Source: Alectoria sarmentosa (Eukaryota > Ascomycota > Lecanoromycetes > Lecanorales > Parmeliaceae). Taken from it: a DNA stretch of 61,633 nucleotides. Position numbers and translations under genes: made by a program. How positions within the stretch are numbered: position 1 is the first letter of the stretch; every line of letters starts with the position of its first letter. Location of the stretch: contig WOGZ01000209.1 of assembly GCA_009733775.1 (NCBI GenBank), forward strand, positions 1 through 61,633. The letters run 5' to 3'. Below are positions 1 to 12,397 of the stretch, in pieces. The notes beneath the pieces are model-generated. The model had not been told where the DNA came from, made no database searches, and saw only the letters and a list, made by a program, of their open reading frames with translations.

Positions 1-611
1 GCGCACAAGTAGAGTGATCGAAAGATGAAAAGCACTTTGGAAAGAGAGTCAAAACTAAGTAAGGTAGGTAGAGTATCCAAGACTAATCGTGCCACTGAAG
101 CCACTTGTACCACCTTTTCTAGCATTGCAAAGACTGGCAGCTTGCCTTAGCACTCGAGTCGAGTGTGAAAGCTCTCCGCAAGCCTTTTCCAACTCTCAGG
201 GGTGATTGAGGCCTATCATTGTCCGAGCTGTCAATTTGCTCCTTTCCATTGGAAAGGAGGAAAGGTCTGTTCTTGTCTATCTGATGCTGACATACAGGAA
301 CAAGAAAATTAGATGATCTGTGAAGATCTCGGTCCAAATGCAATGTGGTAAGCTGAGGACCTGGACCAGAGACACAGCTTCATCATCAAAGATGGGTCAG
401 CCGTAGATGACTTCGCTAGATCCAAGAGCTTTTGTGAGGTCTGTTGCCATGACCCTGTGCCAGAGATTTCCACACCATCCAAACCACCGTGAAAGGGGTG
501 GAGTTGGAAAAGCTCTCGCCCATCATATCAATACCTCGTTCTATTACAAATGGCTCCGTGGTAGAAAGCAGATACAGAGAATCCTTTATGTGAATCGTCC
601 AACATCTTCCA
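1..611. other. Gene-free left edge
   Basis: No convincing gene is visible in these 611 bases. The open frames on either strand (under 85 codons) have no recognisable family, and they overlap what should be the 3' untranslated region of the leftward GNAT gene that ends at 612. A gene cut by the window edge cannot be excluded. Confidence 0.5.
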
Positions 612-3600
612 TCATCTTCCCGATCTCAAAGTCGTACGCTTGTGGTTAGCACCAGTTGGCAGATATTCACCCTGGTCGTCAAATGTCAGCGGATTTTCTT
701 CTTTTGTAATGCATCTGGATATGACTTGCAGCTTGCCCTTCTTGAAGCCGATATGGGGCAATGTGCCAACATGCTGGAACTCGTACTTAGCCAACCACTT
801 CTTGCGCCAAGGGACAGTATCCTCCTTGCCATCGGAAAAGACGACGTTGACCATAATTGCCTTTGCTTGACGACTGCCGCCCCCAATCCAATGGGAGATG
901 TCATTGTGAGGCAGGAAAGGAGCGCACTCGAGGAGATTGTGATCTGGACTCAAAGCTGCAAGTATACGATCCAATAGCGTCCGTCCAATGCCTTGGCAAA
1001 AGAATTCTGGGTGGACCATGAGCTCAAGTTCGACGGTGCTATGGTACATGGTGTGTTTGCTCCCGAAATCGGCAGCGACAGCGAAGCCAACGACATTCTC
1101 TTGCTTCTTTCGAATGATATCTCCTTGGTGGCGGCAAGACCTCTCTCCCATGTGAATAGCAACAACAAAGGGGTTCCTCTCATCTTCAGCCTCTTGTAGG
1201 CGACTACGCCAATACAACTCATCGACAGGTTCGAGGTGGTGCACAAAGCTTGTCTCACGCACGTAGTGGTTGTAAATGTTCATGGCTTGGCCCATGTCCT
1301 TGAACTCGGCCGGACGAACGTATATGTTGGCGGCAGGAGCATGCGGGTTAGGAGGAATAACTCTTGTCCTCTCTTCGTCTATGAGGGCACGTCGGAGGGC
1401 TCGCTTCTCTTCCCTTGTCATGCCCTCTATACCGGAAGGGACAGTTTTTGGCTTGGCCGCGATCTTAGCCTCATAGTCTTTCATAGCCTCTGCAGCGTTT
1501 TGATGGCGACGCGCTTGAGTGAAGTCATCAGTGGAGGTAAGGGTTTCATGGTCCATCTTGTCAATGGGACTCAGCACGTTCGCATGGCCTCCAGCCAAGC
1601 CCTCTCCAGTTTGGAAATCAGGGTTTGCCGTGTTGACGATCACACGATTTTTCTCCTCCGGATCTGCGGCGTGTTCCTCTCTCCAGGCCTCAATGACCGA
1701 GAGGCGCTCGTGGCCCTGAGGATTGAAGGGCCGACGGCGATCCCACTCGTCCCCTACAGGTGGGGGATTCATTTTTCCATCCCAATCAACTAACTCTGAA
1801 GTGTAATCGACCGATCCGAATTCTCTTGCTGGCTTTTTGCCTCTCTTCACTGACGACCCCGTACCATTCGGAACACCCGATGGAGACCCCAAGTTGGCAT
1901 TCTTTTGCTTGCTAGTGACGTCTTGAAGGGCGCCTGCATAAGGTCCAACTGCGAATTCATTTGATCTCTTGTTCGTGCTCTGATCGGGATCCGCATAGAG
2001 ATCGACTTGTAGATTTGCGTCCTTGTTGGTGACTTTGAATTCTGACTCAGCTACAGAGGCCTTAACTCTCGAAGAAGAAACCCTATTGTGGGGTGGGACG
2101 TAAATAACCTGCTCGTTGGTCTCCTGAGCATTGCTATTGCTACCAATGGGCTGAGCTACTGGAAATGCGCCAGATGTTTCTGCACGTAGACCTGCAACAA
2201 TCTCCTCGTCTATATCGAGGACCGGTTGGGTTGCAGCGATCTCCTCGTCCATGTCGATCATTGGTCGGTAGCTGTAATCCTTCTTTTGAGACGTCGGCGA
2301 TGGTGTGGTGACTAAAGGTGGACCTTCGATCACTCGGGTCTTGGCCGCAGATTGACCCTGAAGGTGAGGCGGAACTTTGCTATCCTGCATTGCAGAGATC
2401 GTGTGTTTTCCAGTGTTGATATCTTCGTCATGAGCGGTTGCCTTTGCGGCAGTCGGGGTAGAACGACTAGCCGAACCTCTAAGGTGAGGTGGGAGATGCT
2501 TATTCTTGTTGTTCGGTCCAGGACGAACAGATTGCACTCTGAGGTGCGGAGGGGCTGCACCGCTCTGTCTCCCTGCTGAGGTGATTAGTTGGCCAATCTT
2601 TGCTTGCGAAGAAATGGCAGATGAAGCAGCGAGAATCTCTTTCACATCAAGTAGTTTGGCCTGCGATGTGTCTTCAGTAGGGGAGTAAGATTTAAGTTCG
2701 TCACTCTTCACCTGAACTTCGGATGAGACCTGCATGGTGTTTGCGAGTATTTCTTCCTCAATTGCTTTCACCTTTGAAACTTGTTCAGCATCAAGTCGGT
2801 CATCATGTTGTAGATACTGGAGTTGGTGCAACGAGTCGGCAGCATGGCCATCTTTCCAAGAAGCAGCACGGGCGGCAGTTTGAACTTCATTTTTTTCGGG
2901 AGCTGCTACGCGTGGTGAGCCGTTCATCTCATGAGACTTTTGCGTTTTTGACGTGGATCCGGTTGCTTGGGGTTTGAGCTTGGCTTGCTGTCGATTGAAA
3001 GAGCTGGATGCAGTTTCGAGCTCTGTCTTGTGCTCCGGCCTTGGAATGCGATAGATCGGCAAAGTTGTAGTGGCTGGTCTATCGATATTTGCTGCAACAC
3101 TGTTCCACTCGGTGAGTGGAGCCTCAGGTGGACTTGCAATTGACCAGCATGACGGCTGCCGTTCAGTGATGATTTGGATGGATGAGGTCTCGCTCTCAAT
3201 GGGATTAAAGACACCACCCAAGTGCACGGGATCAAGCTCCAGACGAGATGCGTCGTCCATCGTTGCTAGTTGAATGTGAATGGAGGATTGATGGTTAGAA
3301 TTCTTATCTTTGAGCTGAATTCGCTGGTGAGGGGCAAGAAATTCAGTTGATCTTGAAGTCATTATTGGCGCCAACTTGGTTGCAGGCGAAGCTTTGGAAT
3401 GATCGACGATGGTGGTCAGATTCTCCGTATTGTCGCCACCTTGAGAACTTGGAGGGTATCCGGGTCCAACTTTTTCTTTGTTCTTGCTCACTTCATCTGG
3501 CCGGAAGCCACGATGGCGTCGACTAGAACCGACACTCGGGGTGCGCGGGCTTTGAAAGACTGGAAGGGTGTCGTCAGGAAGCGCTTGGTTGTTGAAAGAC

Positions 3601-5095
3601 CTTCGATAGTCCCTGCCTGTGTATTTAATCAGCAACGGTTGTGTTAGATGTCGGTTGGGAAGATGAGATGAAAGTTACCTTGATGAGAAGCGCCATGGCC
3701 ACGAGTTGAGCCTGCGGTACTCATTGTGCCTCGATATTGAATGCGATTTGCTTGTGCAGATAGGTCTGTAGGATATGTGGTTGGTCTTGAAGGGTGGTTA
3801 GGGTGATTGCGATTGCTATTGTGTGTGTTTGTGGAAGAAGAAGGTTGTGAAGGTAGAAGTTTAGACCGCGCCAAGAAATCCTCACTTCTATTCACATTGC
3901 GCTTCTTCTTATTCACATCATGTGTTTTCTTCTTCCTTTGCAGTCTTCTCCACTCGAAATCGTTTGCCCTCTTATCAACCAATGGACAAGCCTGCTCGTT
4001 GGGCCTCTCGGAGACGAAGAATTCCCTTAGTCCTGCTTTTGTCTCTCCATCTGGAGCCATTGCAATCTGAATTCTAGCCAAATTTGTGGCACTAGGGTTC
4101 TGAATATTCTCATCCATTCCTATCTCATCCTCGATGTTTGCCCTCGACGCTTCTTTGCTCGCAGGAACATTCTTATCTTGACCATCTTTCGCCTTATCCC
4201 GTCGCCGTGTGCCTTGCTTGTTGCGCTGCTTTGAAGGACTTGGAGTACAGCCATCATTGATGATGCCAACGGCTGGTTGAAGAAGCCTCAGGGCTGGACT
4301 TTCGGGCACAGAAATGTCTCTGTGCCTGCCAGCAGACGTGGATTCATCTATCGAGTACGATCTCGGGATGACATCGATGTCTGATACTGAATCTGCCGGC
4401 TCGACGGCAGGATATAGCGCAGCGTTCTTCACCGGAAGGGTATCTGAGCTTTGTGATTCTGCGCGTATTCCCGTTGCTTGCGTTTCTGTGCCACATGAGG
4501 TGATTTGTTTTGATGCTGCAGGGACAGGGGGCGGAGGTCTTGAAGGTAATTTTGGGACACTGACGGTTGTGTTCACGGTACCCATGGCCGTAGGCTGCGA
4601 GGGATTGGCATAATGATCCCAAGGAGATCTCTGTCTCTTAGTCCTTGGTTTGCGCTTTCGTCTTGCTCCTGCCATTCTCTCTCGTCCTGCTTCCATGGGA
4701 ACCACTCCAGACCCTGTTGGCATATCAAAACGCGAGCGATTTTTGTAACCATCACTTCGTTCTGGACGTCTGTTGCTTTGTGGGCTCGAGTTTCTGTTTT
4801 CCGTTTCCGGAAAGGAGGAACGAGAATTGCTGGCAGATTTGGACCACTTCTCGACCTTCATATGACCACTCCTCAAATCCACATTGCCGTCTTGTTGCCC
4901 TTTTACCTTAGCGAAGCTTGCCGATGAACACGTGTCTTCCTCTGCACTTGCAAACTTGATCCCAGCTAAGCCCACGATACCTTGGAACGGCGTAGGACAA
5001 TCGGCTAATGCATCTGTACCCTCCCTCGGGTTTCGCAGATTGAGCGTTGATACTGCTGCTGAAATAGGAGCTGCCGACTCATTCTCTGCAATCAT
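612..5095 (-). CDS. Very long GNAT-family N-acetyltransferase with disordered N-terminus
   Basis: Two exons, complement(612..3616, 3679..5095), joined by a 62-base GT...AG intron, give about 1473 residues. The first roughly 1200 residues are low-complexity, charged and Ser/Pro-rich. A GNAT fold occupies about residues 1230-1420. It starts near NIYVRPAEFKDM and contains the acetyl-CoA loop HPEFFCQGIGRTLL near residue 1350 and a C-terminal strand region. GNAT enzymes move acetyl from acetyl-CoA to an amine; the acceptor here is unknown. Four PPH[LN]-type motifs (PPHLR, PPHLR, PPHLQ, PPHNR) lie at about residues 828-979 and resemble the YxPPHLR segment of Ded1/DDX3 helicases. The start at 5095 is the first ATG in frame, but a 25-codon upstream frame begins at 5169 and its stop overlaps this ATG. 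The gene is divergent from ARL2. Splice and family calls are strong; the role is unknown. Confidence 0.8.
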
Positions 5096-5433
5096 ATGAC
5101 AGCCTCATCTCCCACCGACAGCATAGCAGCAGCTTGAGCGAGAGATCCAAAAAGAGCCTTGTCGGTCATGCGTTGAGAAGTGACAGCTGCTGCTGGGGAC
5201 GGGGTGTGACAGAAGAAAATGAGAGAGAAAAACCCGTCCAAAAGATCAACTGCAATATGGTCAAAGAAAAGAGGAAGGTCTATAAATGTGTTGAGTAAAA
5301 CCAACTTCAAATCAACCCCGACGCTGGTGGAGAGCAAGCGAAGTGAATATGTGCCGCTCCCCATTTCTAAAATTTCTCCGAACCGCCAAAAGCAACACTT
5401 CAATACCACCGAAGCAGTAATATCAATGGTGCG
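5096..5433. promoter_or_regulatory. Divergent promoter, GNAT gene and ARL2
   Basis: This 338-base interval separates two oppositely directed start codons, so it must hold both promoters and 5' leaders. On the minus strand an ATG at 5169 opens a 25-codon frame (MTDKALFGSLAQ...). It ends in TGA overlapping the GNAT start codon, a layout that could dampen translation of the acetyltransferase. No TATA box is convincing. Confidence 0.5.
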
Positions 5434-6253
5434 ATGCTTTCAATTCTGCGCAAAGCTCGATTGAAGGATAAAGAAATGAGGATTTTGATGCTGTGAGTGG
5501 ACTGACGTAAAGTATTCAACCAGCTTTGTTGATGCTACATCAGAGGGTTGGACAATGCCGGGAAAACCACGATTGTCAAGCGGTTGATGAATGAAGACGT
5601 GAAAACTGTCAGTCCAACACTTGGATTCATCATAAAGACCATTGACTACGAAGGGTGAGTGAACCGCAAAAGCCACGTCAAGGAACAGTCGTTGACTATT
5701 TGAGAAGCTACCGACTCAACATTTGTATGGGCGTTTCCCCTTTGTCCTCGGGCTACTCATGCCTGACCCTTTTCACGTGGATTAGGGGACGTAGGTGGCC
5801 AGAAGACACTGCGTACTTATTGGCGGAACTACTTCGAAAAGACAGACGCCCTGATCTGGGTGGTTGATGCAACGGACCGGCTGCGGATCACTGACTGCAG
5901 ACAAGAGCTTGGATCTTTGTTGCTGGAGGAGGTGGATGTCTGCACTGCTCAATCGATTGCACTGTACTAATTAGCGAGTAGCGGCTCATGGGCGCAACTC
6001 TCCTTGTCTTCGCCAACAAGACCGATGTGGGTGGCTGCATGACTGACGATGAGATAGGGAAGGTAAGAAGAGACCGGTAGTCTACCCGTACTGTAAAGAG
6101 CAGGACAACTGACATCTCCAGGGACTGCAGCTCGATGCAATCAAGACGCACAAGTGGACCGTCCTCCGATGCAGCGCAATCACGGGGGAAAATCTGCAGG
6201 AAGGATTGGCATGGGTGGTGCAGGACGCAAAAGAAAGACTGTTCCTGTACTGA
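5434..6253 (+). CDS. ARL2: ARL2-type small GTPase (ADP-ribosylation factor-like 2)
   Basis: Six exons (5434..5492, 5544..5654, 5708..5724, 5786..5931, 5982..6062, 6122..6253) encode 181 residues, the usual family length. Visible GTPase motifs are the P-loop GLDNAGKT, the switch II motif WDVGGQ, NKTD for guanine recognition, and a CSAITG segment for the G5 loop. The start MLSILRKARLKDKEMRILML has no Gly2, so N-myristoylation is not expected. ARL2 (Alp41 in fission yeast, Cin4 in budding yeast) works with tubulin cofactors in folding alpha/beta-tubulin. Exon 3 is only 17 bases and is needed to give YRLNIW. All five introns are 50-61 bases. Dml1, another tubulin-related gene, lies elsewhere in the window. 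Identification is very secure. Confidence 0.95.
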
Positions 6254-6687
6254 GAGTCGAATTTGGCTCTCTGGGAGCATGCTTTGCGACGCTCTGAGAG
6301 GATTACTACCCCTGCTACGCCGAGAATGTGCCAGGAGCTGATAGGCTGCTCTTGGTGGGGTGCTGACAGGGGGAAGAAAGTCTATAAGCAGTCGCAGGTC
6401 ACAACCGACAGGCCTGGTGAGCCCGCTGGATCGCGTTTCGTACAACCTACAACTAGTAGCTTTCAATGCGATTTGACATTTTTTGGTTAATAAACACATG
6501 CGAGTCCTTATGCATGGGGGCTTTCCTTGCTCAGCTGCTGTTGTGACTACCAGCCATTCATTCCAACTCTCCTCTCTGCTGTCCCTCCGCCAAGACCAAC
6601 AAATCCTGCCCGGCGCCGTACTTGTACTATACTATACATGTAGATCAACACTCGCTGCTGGAAGGCATTTCGAACACAAATTGCATA
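6254..6687. other. Intergenic, ARL2 to gelsolin gene
   Basis: These 434 bases hold the ARL2 3' region and the promoter and leader of the next rightward gene. No coding frame with family character is seen. A pyrimidine-rich stretch precedes the downstream start codon. Confidence 0.5.
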
Positions 6688-9600
6688 ATGCCTATCACCA
6701 CCGATACCGACGGCTCAGAAGACGTCAATGACTTCCTAATACGCATCCGAGATCTTTCGCGAAAGCGGGACACAGAAGATGAAGAGCGGACAAAAAAGCT
6801 TGAGGAGGACATCATACAAGGGCGCAAGGAGAGGCAGGCCCGGAGAGCAGGTCTGCAGCCTTGGCGCGTAGCATTGAGCTGTCATCAAAATAATGGTGAA
6901 GATGTGTTGAGCTAATGCAATTGCACAGAGCGCGCAAGGTCAATCTCACCCACCAAAGAAAAAGACAAATCTTCCAACGCGGGTACTCCCAGCTCCACAC
7001 GCTCTGGAATCGACATGTCGAGACAAGAAGATATCTCCATCACCCCCACCTTCCAGCTGCCACCGTCTAGCCCCTCCGGTGCGGACGAGAGTCCCCGCAA
7101 GGAAAATGGCGCCAGTATCAAGATCAACGACAGAGGATCTGATCCTTTGTCTCGAGAGCTTCCACAGCCACTGGCAAAACCTCAAGCAGTTTCCACCCCC
7201 TCTCAAAATGCGGCAATGGCTCCTTCACGGGCTGGTACGCTCTCATGGCAGCAACGGCCTTCATCACGCGGATCAATGGGCTCAAGAAGCCGCCCATTGT
7301 CCATGGTAGCTTCAGAAAATAACCTTTCAAAATCTCCGCGAGCGGCTGCAGACCCTGCTGCTACGAATGATGATAGTATGTCCAGGAGCCAGATTTTGCA
7401 TTCTCTAGGATCGAAAGATCCTACTTGGTTCAAGCAGTCGCAGGATCGAGGATTCGGATCTGCAGCATTCAGGAGAAATCAGGACGATCTATCAGATACA
7501 GAGTCGATGATGGGTAGCAAGCGGTTGCCAGGGATTTCAAGAGAGAGCACAGCCGAACCTGAAGATCGAACAAGTCCGACCCCTGAGAGTGCTCGCTCTG
7601 CATCGCCGTCAAGAGAAGTTTCGACTCGTGGAATCTCTGGACTGGGCCACAGATACTCGAGTTCTGCGTCATTAGCATCCGCTGGAGGCATCCAATCTCC
7701 TATACCGACTATGAGTAGTCAGAGATTTGATCCTCCGTCCAACACGAGTTCGTCTATTGGCGAAAATTCGTCGGTCGCGCGGACGCTAGCAATGTCGCCT
7801 TCACAAGGACGTCTTTCGCCAGATCATCTAGACCGACCTGCGTCACCTACCAAAGGTCTTGGAGGATTCGTCCAAAGCGCAATGCTGAAGCGCTCCGATA
7901 GCGTCAACAAAAGGTGGAGCGCACAGTCAGGTTCGGGTCTAAGTAGAGGAAATTCCATCTCAAGTATTCGCAGTGGCTACGAGGGTACGAGGTACCCGAT
8001 GGGAGGCATCATTCCACTCAAGGAATCAAGACCGAGCAATATGAGTCGCGGGAATTCAACGGAAGAAAAGTCCAGGCCTGGATCAAGTCATAGTAATGTT
8101 ACTCTAACTCAAGGACATATCGAGGATGAACGGACAAGTACTTCTACACCTTTGGCTAGCATTAACTCCCACTTGTTCAAAAACGAAGTCTCTGAACCAG
8201 CATCTACAGATACCAAGCCGCCTCCGCCGTTGAAACAGGATGACAATGAACAGATGATGAGTCCACCCGCAAGCCCCAGCAAGAAGTGGAGTCCTACCAA
8301 AGCAAGCTGGTTGGAGAATGCCATTAACAAGCCAGACTCTCCTAAGGTCAAATCGCCTGCACCACAGCAGCCGGCATGGATGGCAGAGATCAATCGAGCA
8401 AAACAGCAGCGTGGAGTCACGGATCTGTCAAAGGGCGGAAAATTCAATGAGATAGCAACTGGTGGACTCATACGCTCTCCCCCGCCAGGCGCGGGCTCTA
8501 AGCCACCGGGCATAGGTGGGTTCCCAAGTGGCTTCAGTGCAGCCGTGGTAGTGAAGCCTCGAACTGGTAGTCCAGATAGAGCCAGCCAACGATACGAGTC
8601 GCCAAAGACTACGAATGACAATGATAGTCTTCGAAAATCATCTTCGCCTTATATACCGCCACTAAAAGAGTCACCCACGAAGGCCGATTCGTTCGGCAAT
8701 TCACCAGCCAGCGAGAAATTTGCAGACTCACCTTCGGCGACGAAGCACAGCTCTCAGCGAGTGTCTCATCCGCAGCCGCCTACAGCGGCGAAACCAAAGC
8801 CAGAAGCGCCTTCGAAAACTGATTTCAAGTCCGCCCTCAAACCGCGGCAAGCTTCTGGAGAAGCAAACAGTGAGGATGAGCCTGAATTTAAGAACGTTTT
8901 TGGAAATCTCAAGCGAACACAAACGCAGAATTACAAAGCTCCCGACGAATTTAAAGATAACATATTACGTGGTAAAGCTGGCCTAGCTCTGACGGGTGGA
9001 CCCAAAAGGACCGAGCGTATGGATGAATTCAAAGAAAGCATATTGAAGAAGAAAGAGAGAATGTTGGTACCTTCGGCCTCTACAAGGATAACCAGTGCGA
9101 GTTCCAAATTCCAGCAGCATAACGTACCTGAGGCGATTGCCAAGAGGCAAGGGCTCACAAGGTCTGAGAGCCTTCTCAGCAACGTTAGCCAAGAGTGGGC
9201 GAGCGAACTCACCAAAGCTGAAGCACTAGCCAAATTACAGCATTTGCGAGACAAGCCAAAATCGGTATATCAAAAAAAACCCCCTACCGCCGCAGCAACC
9301 GTGGAGAAAGATTCAGCACTCAAAGGCACGCCGGGCGGAAGATTCACTTCTTCGCTTGCTGGTATGCTTCAGAGAGGCCCATCGCCAGTGGCCAATAGCG
9401 GCAAGCCCAGTATAGCACAGTCATTGGGTGATAACCAGGATCTGCAATCCATAGTGAGGCCGAAAGATGAAGAGGCAGCTCCAGTAGGACCACACTTAAC
9501 GCACGCCACCAAAGCAAGAGCACGTGGGCCGAAAAGGCGATTACCCACCGCGAGCAAGCAAGATGCCACAAAATATACGCTGCTGTCTCAATCTGAGCCT

Positions 9601-11805
9601 CAGTCGAAATCATCTGTGGCTGAGAACAGAGATCTTGGGTCTATACACCTCACAAATCCCCAGACCCTCCCTCCCAGCGTCTATGAACCTGAGTCGCGAC
9701 CCCTTTCAAATATCACAAATCACAACAACAACAATCGCAAGAGGTCTCTGCCTTCTTCCCCACGGAAGCCATCGACAAGTATAGCTCAGTCGTCAATTGT
9801 CAGAACTTCGTCTCCCTTTTCGCCAGGCCCTGGGAAGGAACTGCAAAACAAGTCTCCCCCAGTCGTCAAAGAAAAGCCAACTCTAAGTCCAAAAGATACT
9901 AAGACACCAATATCTTTCATTTCTACATCTGGGCCTCTCACTGACTCGCTAAAGCGATTAACCTCCCAGGAGCCCCTCAATGTTCCTTCTGGATTAGCCA
10001 GGGGTCAGGAAAGGTACGAGACCGAGCCTCAGGAGCTTGAAAGGCCGACACCCTCGGTCAAGAGTGCAGCAGCTACTTGGGGACATTCGCCTATGCAGCC
10101 GTCCCAACCTAGATCGCCAGTCAATCTGCCCACCCCAAAAGACAAAGAAGCTGTTCAGGAAGAGGCAGGTCTCAGATCAAAGGGCCCCGTTATAAGTCCT
10201 GTTGGATTGAGCATCGAGACCACCGTTCACCGGTCCAAGCCGTTTCTGGACCGCAATCTACCTTCGCCGGCCACGCCTTCGCCCAAATCACCCCCCTTAC
10301 CGGGAAAGAAACCTGCTTCAATTGCAAACAGGGTAGTGTCCATCAGACTACCGGTTTCCACTCCCATCGCTCTACCATCACCAGCCACTACACAGTCGAC
10401 CAGACGATCCCAAAACTATCCTGCAGGGGCATCCGACCTCTTCGCCGACGTATTTGACGAATATCCCAGCTCCAAAACCAACATAAGCATCGATACACAA
10501 GCTGTGCTCAGCTCGCGCTCCTCCAACGACGGCCCACTGAAAATCAAAACGCTGCGGAAACAGATATTTGAGATCACTGAAAACGGCAAAGCAGTTCCTG
10601 TACCTTCTCACCAAGAACACATCCTCTTCGAAGACTGTTTGTATCTCTGTACCCACGTTTTCGGCACCCTCGCCGGGACACGTGTTACAGAAGTGTACCT
10701 CTGGTGTGGCGACGGTGTCCCGTTGTCGTCAATAGAAGATGCCCAGCTGTTCGCCAAGAAGGTTGCGAAAGATAACAACGGCAAGCTCATCACCCTCAAG
10801 CAGGGCAAGGAAACAGCCAACTTCTTTCAGGCACTCGGAGGGATCGTCATTACGCGCCGTGGATCGGGTAGTCGACCGCAGTCTTCGTCGGGCACAGTGG
10901 CCACGTATGTTCTTTGTGGACGGCAGCATGTTGGACAGATCGCTTTTGACGAAGTAGACTTTAGCGCGCGGAGCTTGTGCATAGGATTTCCCTACATCGT
11001 CTCAGCTCGCTCTGGAAAATTATACCTATGGAAAGGCAGTGGGTCCGGCGCGGACGAGTTAGGCTGTGCAAGGCTGATAGGTATGGACTTGGGTCTCACT
11101 GGCGAGATTGAGGAAATAGATGAGGGGCAAGAACCGGACGTTTTCTGGCAATCGTTTCCGGGAGGTAAGCAAGATGCCAGCACCGCCGAAGAAGCCAGCG
11201 CAGGGCATTGGCATCTAAAGCCATCTTGCGAGAAGTACACAACGAGACTATATAGAATCGATGTCGAGGCATCACGCCCAAAGTCAAGCTCAGGATTTAT
11301 GCAATGGGGCCGGAGAGGTAGTGCGCCATCCGACACGAATGGCGCCACAACTGCGCAGATCAGGGAGATCATACCCTTCGCGCAACTGGATCTAATGGAT
11401 GATGGGGTCTTTGTGCTTGATACTTTCTTCGAGATCTTCATGTAAGCTCTTATACTGCTGTTCCAGCCCCGGCAAGAGGTCTTCGCTAAGTGGCATTGAT
11501 TTAGCATCCTCAGCATCCGCTCCCTCGCACCAGCACCCCAGCATAAATCCACCGAATCGGCAGCGTTTCGCACTGCCTTGGTCTTCGCCCAAGAATACAG
11601 CATCCTTGCTGCCTCAGCGGAAGATAGGCCGTTCGTACCAGTCAGTTCTGTTGTCATTTGCTCGAGGAGTGGATCTCCGAAGGTGAAAGAAGTGGAAGGT
11701 ATACCAGAAGGCATGAGGCGAGCGTTCAGGAAATGGGATGATGGCAAGGGATTGGGTGAGTGTAGGGTTCTGCCAATGACTGCAGCTACAGAAGTGACGG
11801 GGTGA
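6688..11805 (+). CDS. DUF4045 / gelsolin-repeat actin-regulatory protein
   Basis: Three exons (6688..6850, 6929..11441, 11505..11805; introns 78 and 63 bases) give 1658 residues. The N-terminus (DVNDFLIRIRDLSRKRD...EDEERTKKLEE...GRKERQARRAERARS) is the conserved head of fungal DUF4045 proteins. A long Ser/Pro-rich disordered region follows. FKDNILRGKAGLALTGGP and DEFKESILKKKE lie at about 724-765. Gelsolin-type repeats occupy about 1260 to the end (LFEDCLYLCTHVFG, TEVYLWCGDG, KLYLWKGSGSG, DVFWQSFPGG, DDGVFVLDTFFEIF). Gelsolin repeats bind actin and often calcium. Residues 911-928, LTHATKARARGPKRRLPT, match the capping-protein-interaction consensus, which suggests it binds actin capping protein at cortical actin sites. 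The start at 6688 is upstream of an in-frame ATG at 7015; the first exon is kept because it restores the family N-terminus. Confidence 0.85.
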
Positions 11806-12397
11806 TGAGAGGATCCGGCCAGGAGACTCGTCCACTATGAAACGTCCAACCTTGGTGTCGCGTCGTTATGGCAGGTGGGGTGGGGTGGGGGTGGGCTCGG
11901 GGGGGAAACGAAGCCAAGAATGGGAAGCAGCAGGAGGAAAAGCTTGGCGTTTGTGGCTTCTACGGTGGGCAACAAAGTCTGGAAAGCTGTCTGTACATTA
12001 CGTCCATATTCTTCTTCTTGTACATACACATACATACTATCGAGTAGGGTAGATGGCCCAGTCTTTGAAGACGCTGTCAAACCCCTTTGATCAATTTCAC
12101 GTAACCTCAGATGAGAGCAGGATAGGCCGAGGAGACACAGCATATCTACAGTTCAAACATCCCTTTGGCCCCGTTCGTCGCATTCTTCCCCGCGCTTTGA
12201 TTGACAACGGCTCCCCCTCAGCCGAGTTAGAAGAGAGCTTCTCTTGGCGTTAAATGGATGCGGATTGTCTCTGCAGCGGTTGTGCTCGCCGACTTGGTCT
12301 GAGCTCAAATGCGAGTAATCAAGGCCATTCCGCATGTATGGAGCCACGGTCTACGTACCCCTTGCTGGCTCATTGAGAGCCTTTTTGGTCGCCGCGA
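11806..12397. other. Convergent intergenic region
   Basis: Two genes end towards each other across these 592 bases. The region contains a G-rich run near 11876-11906 and frames of up to about 100 codons with no family resemblance. I see only 3' untranslated and terminator sequence. Confidence 0.5.
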
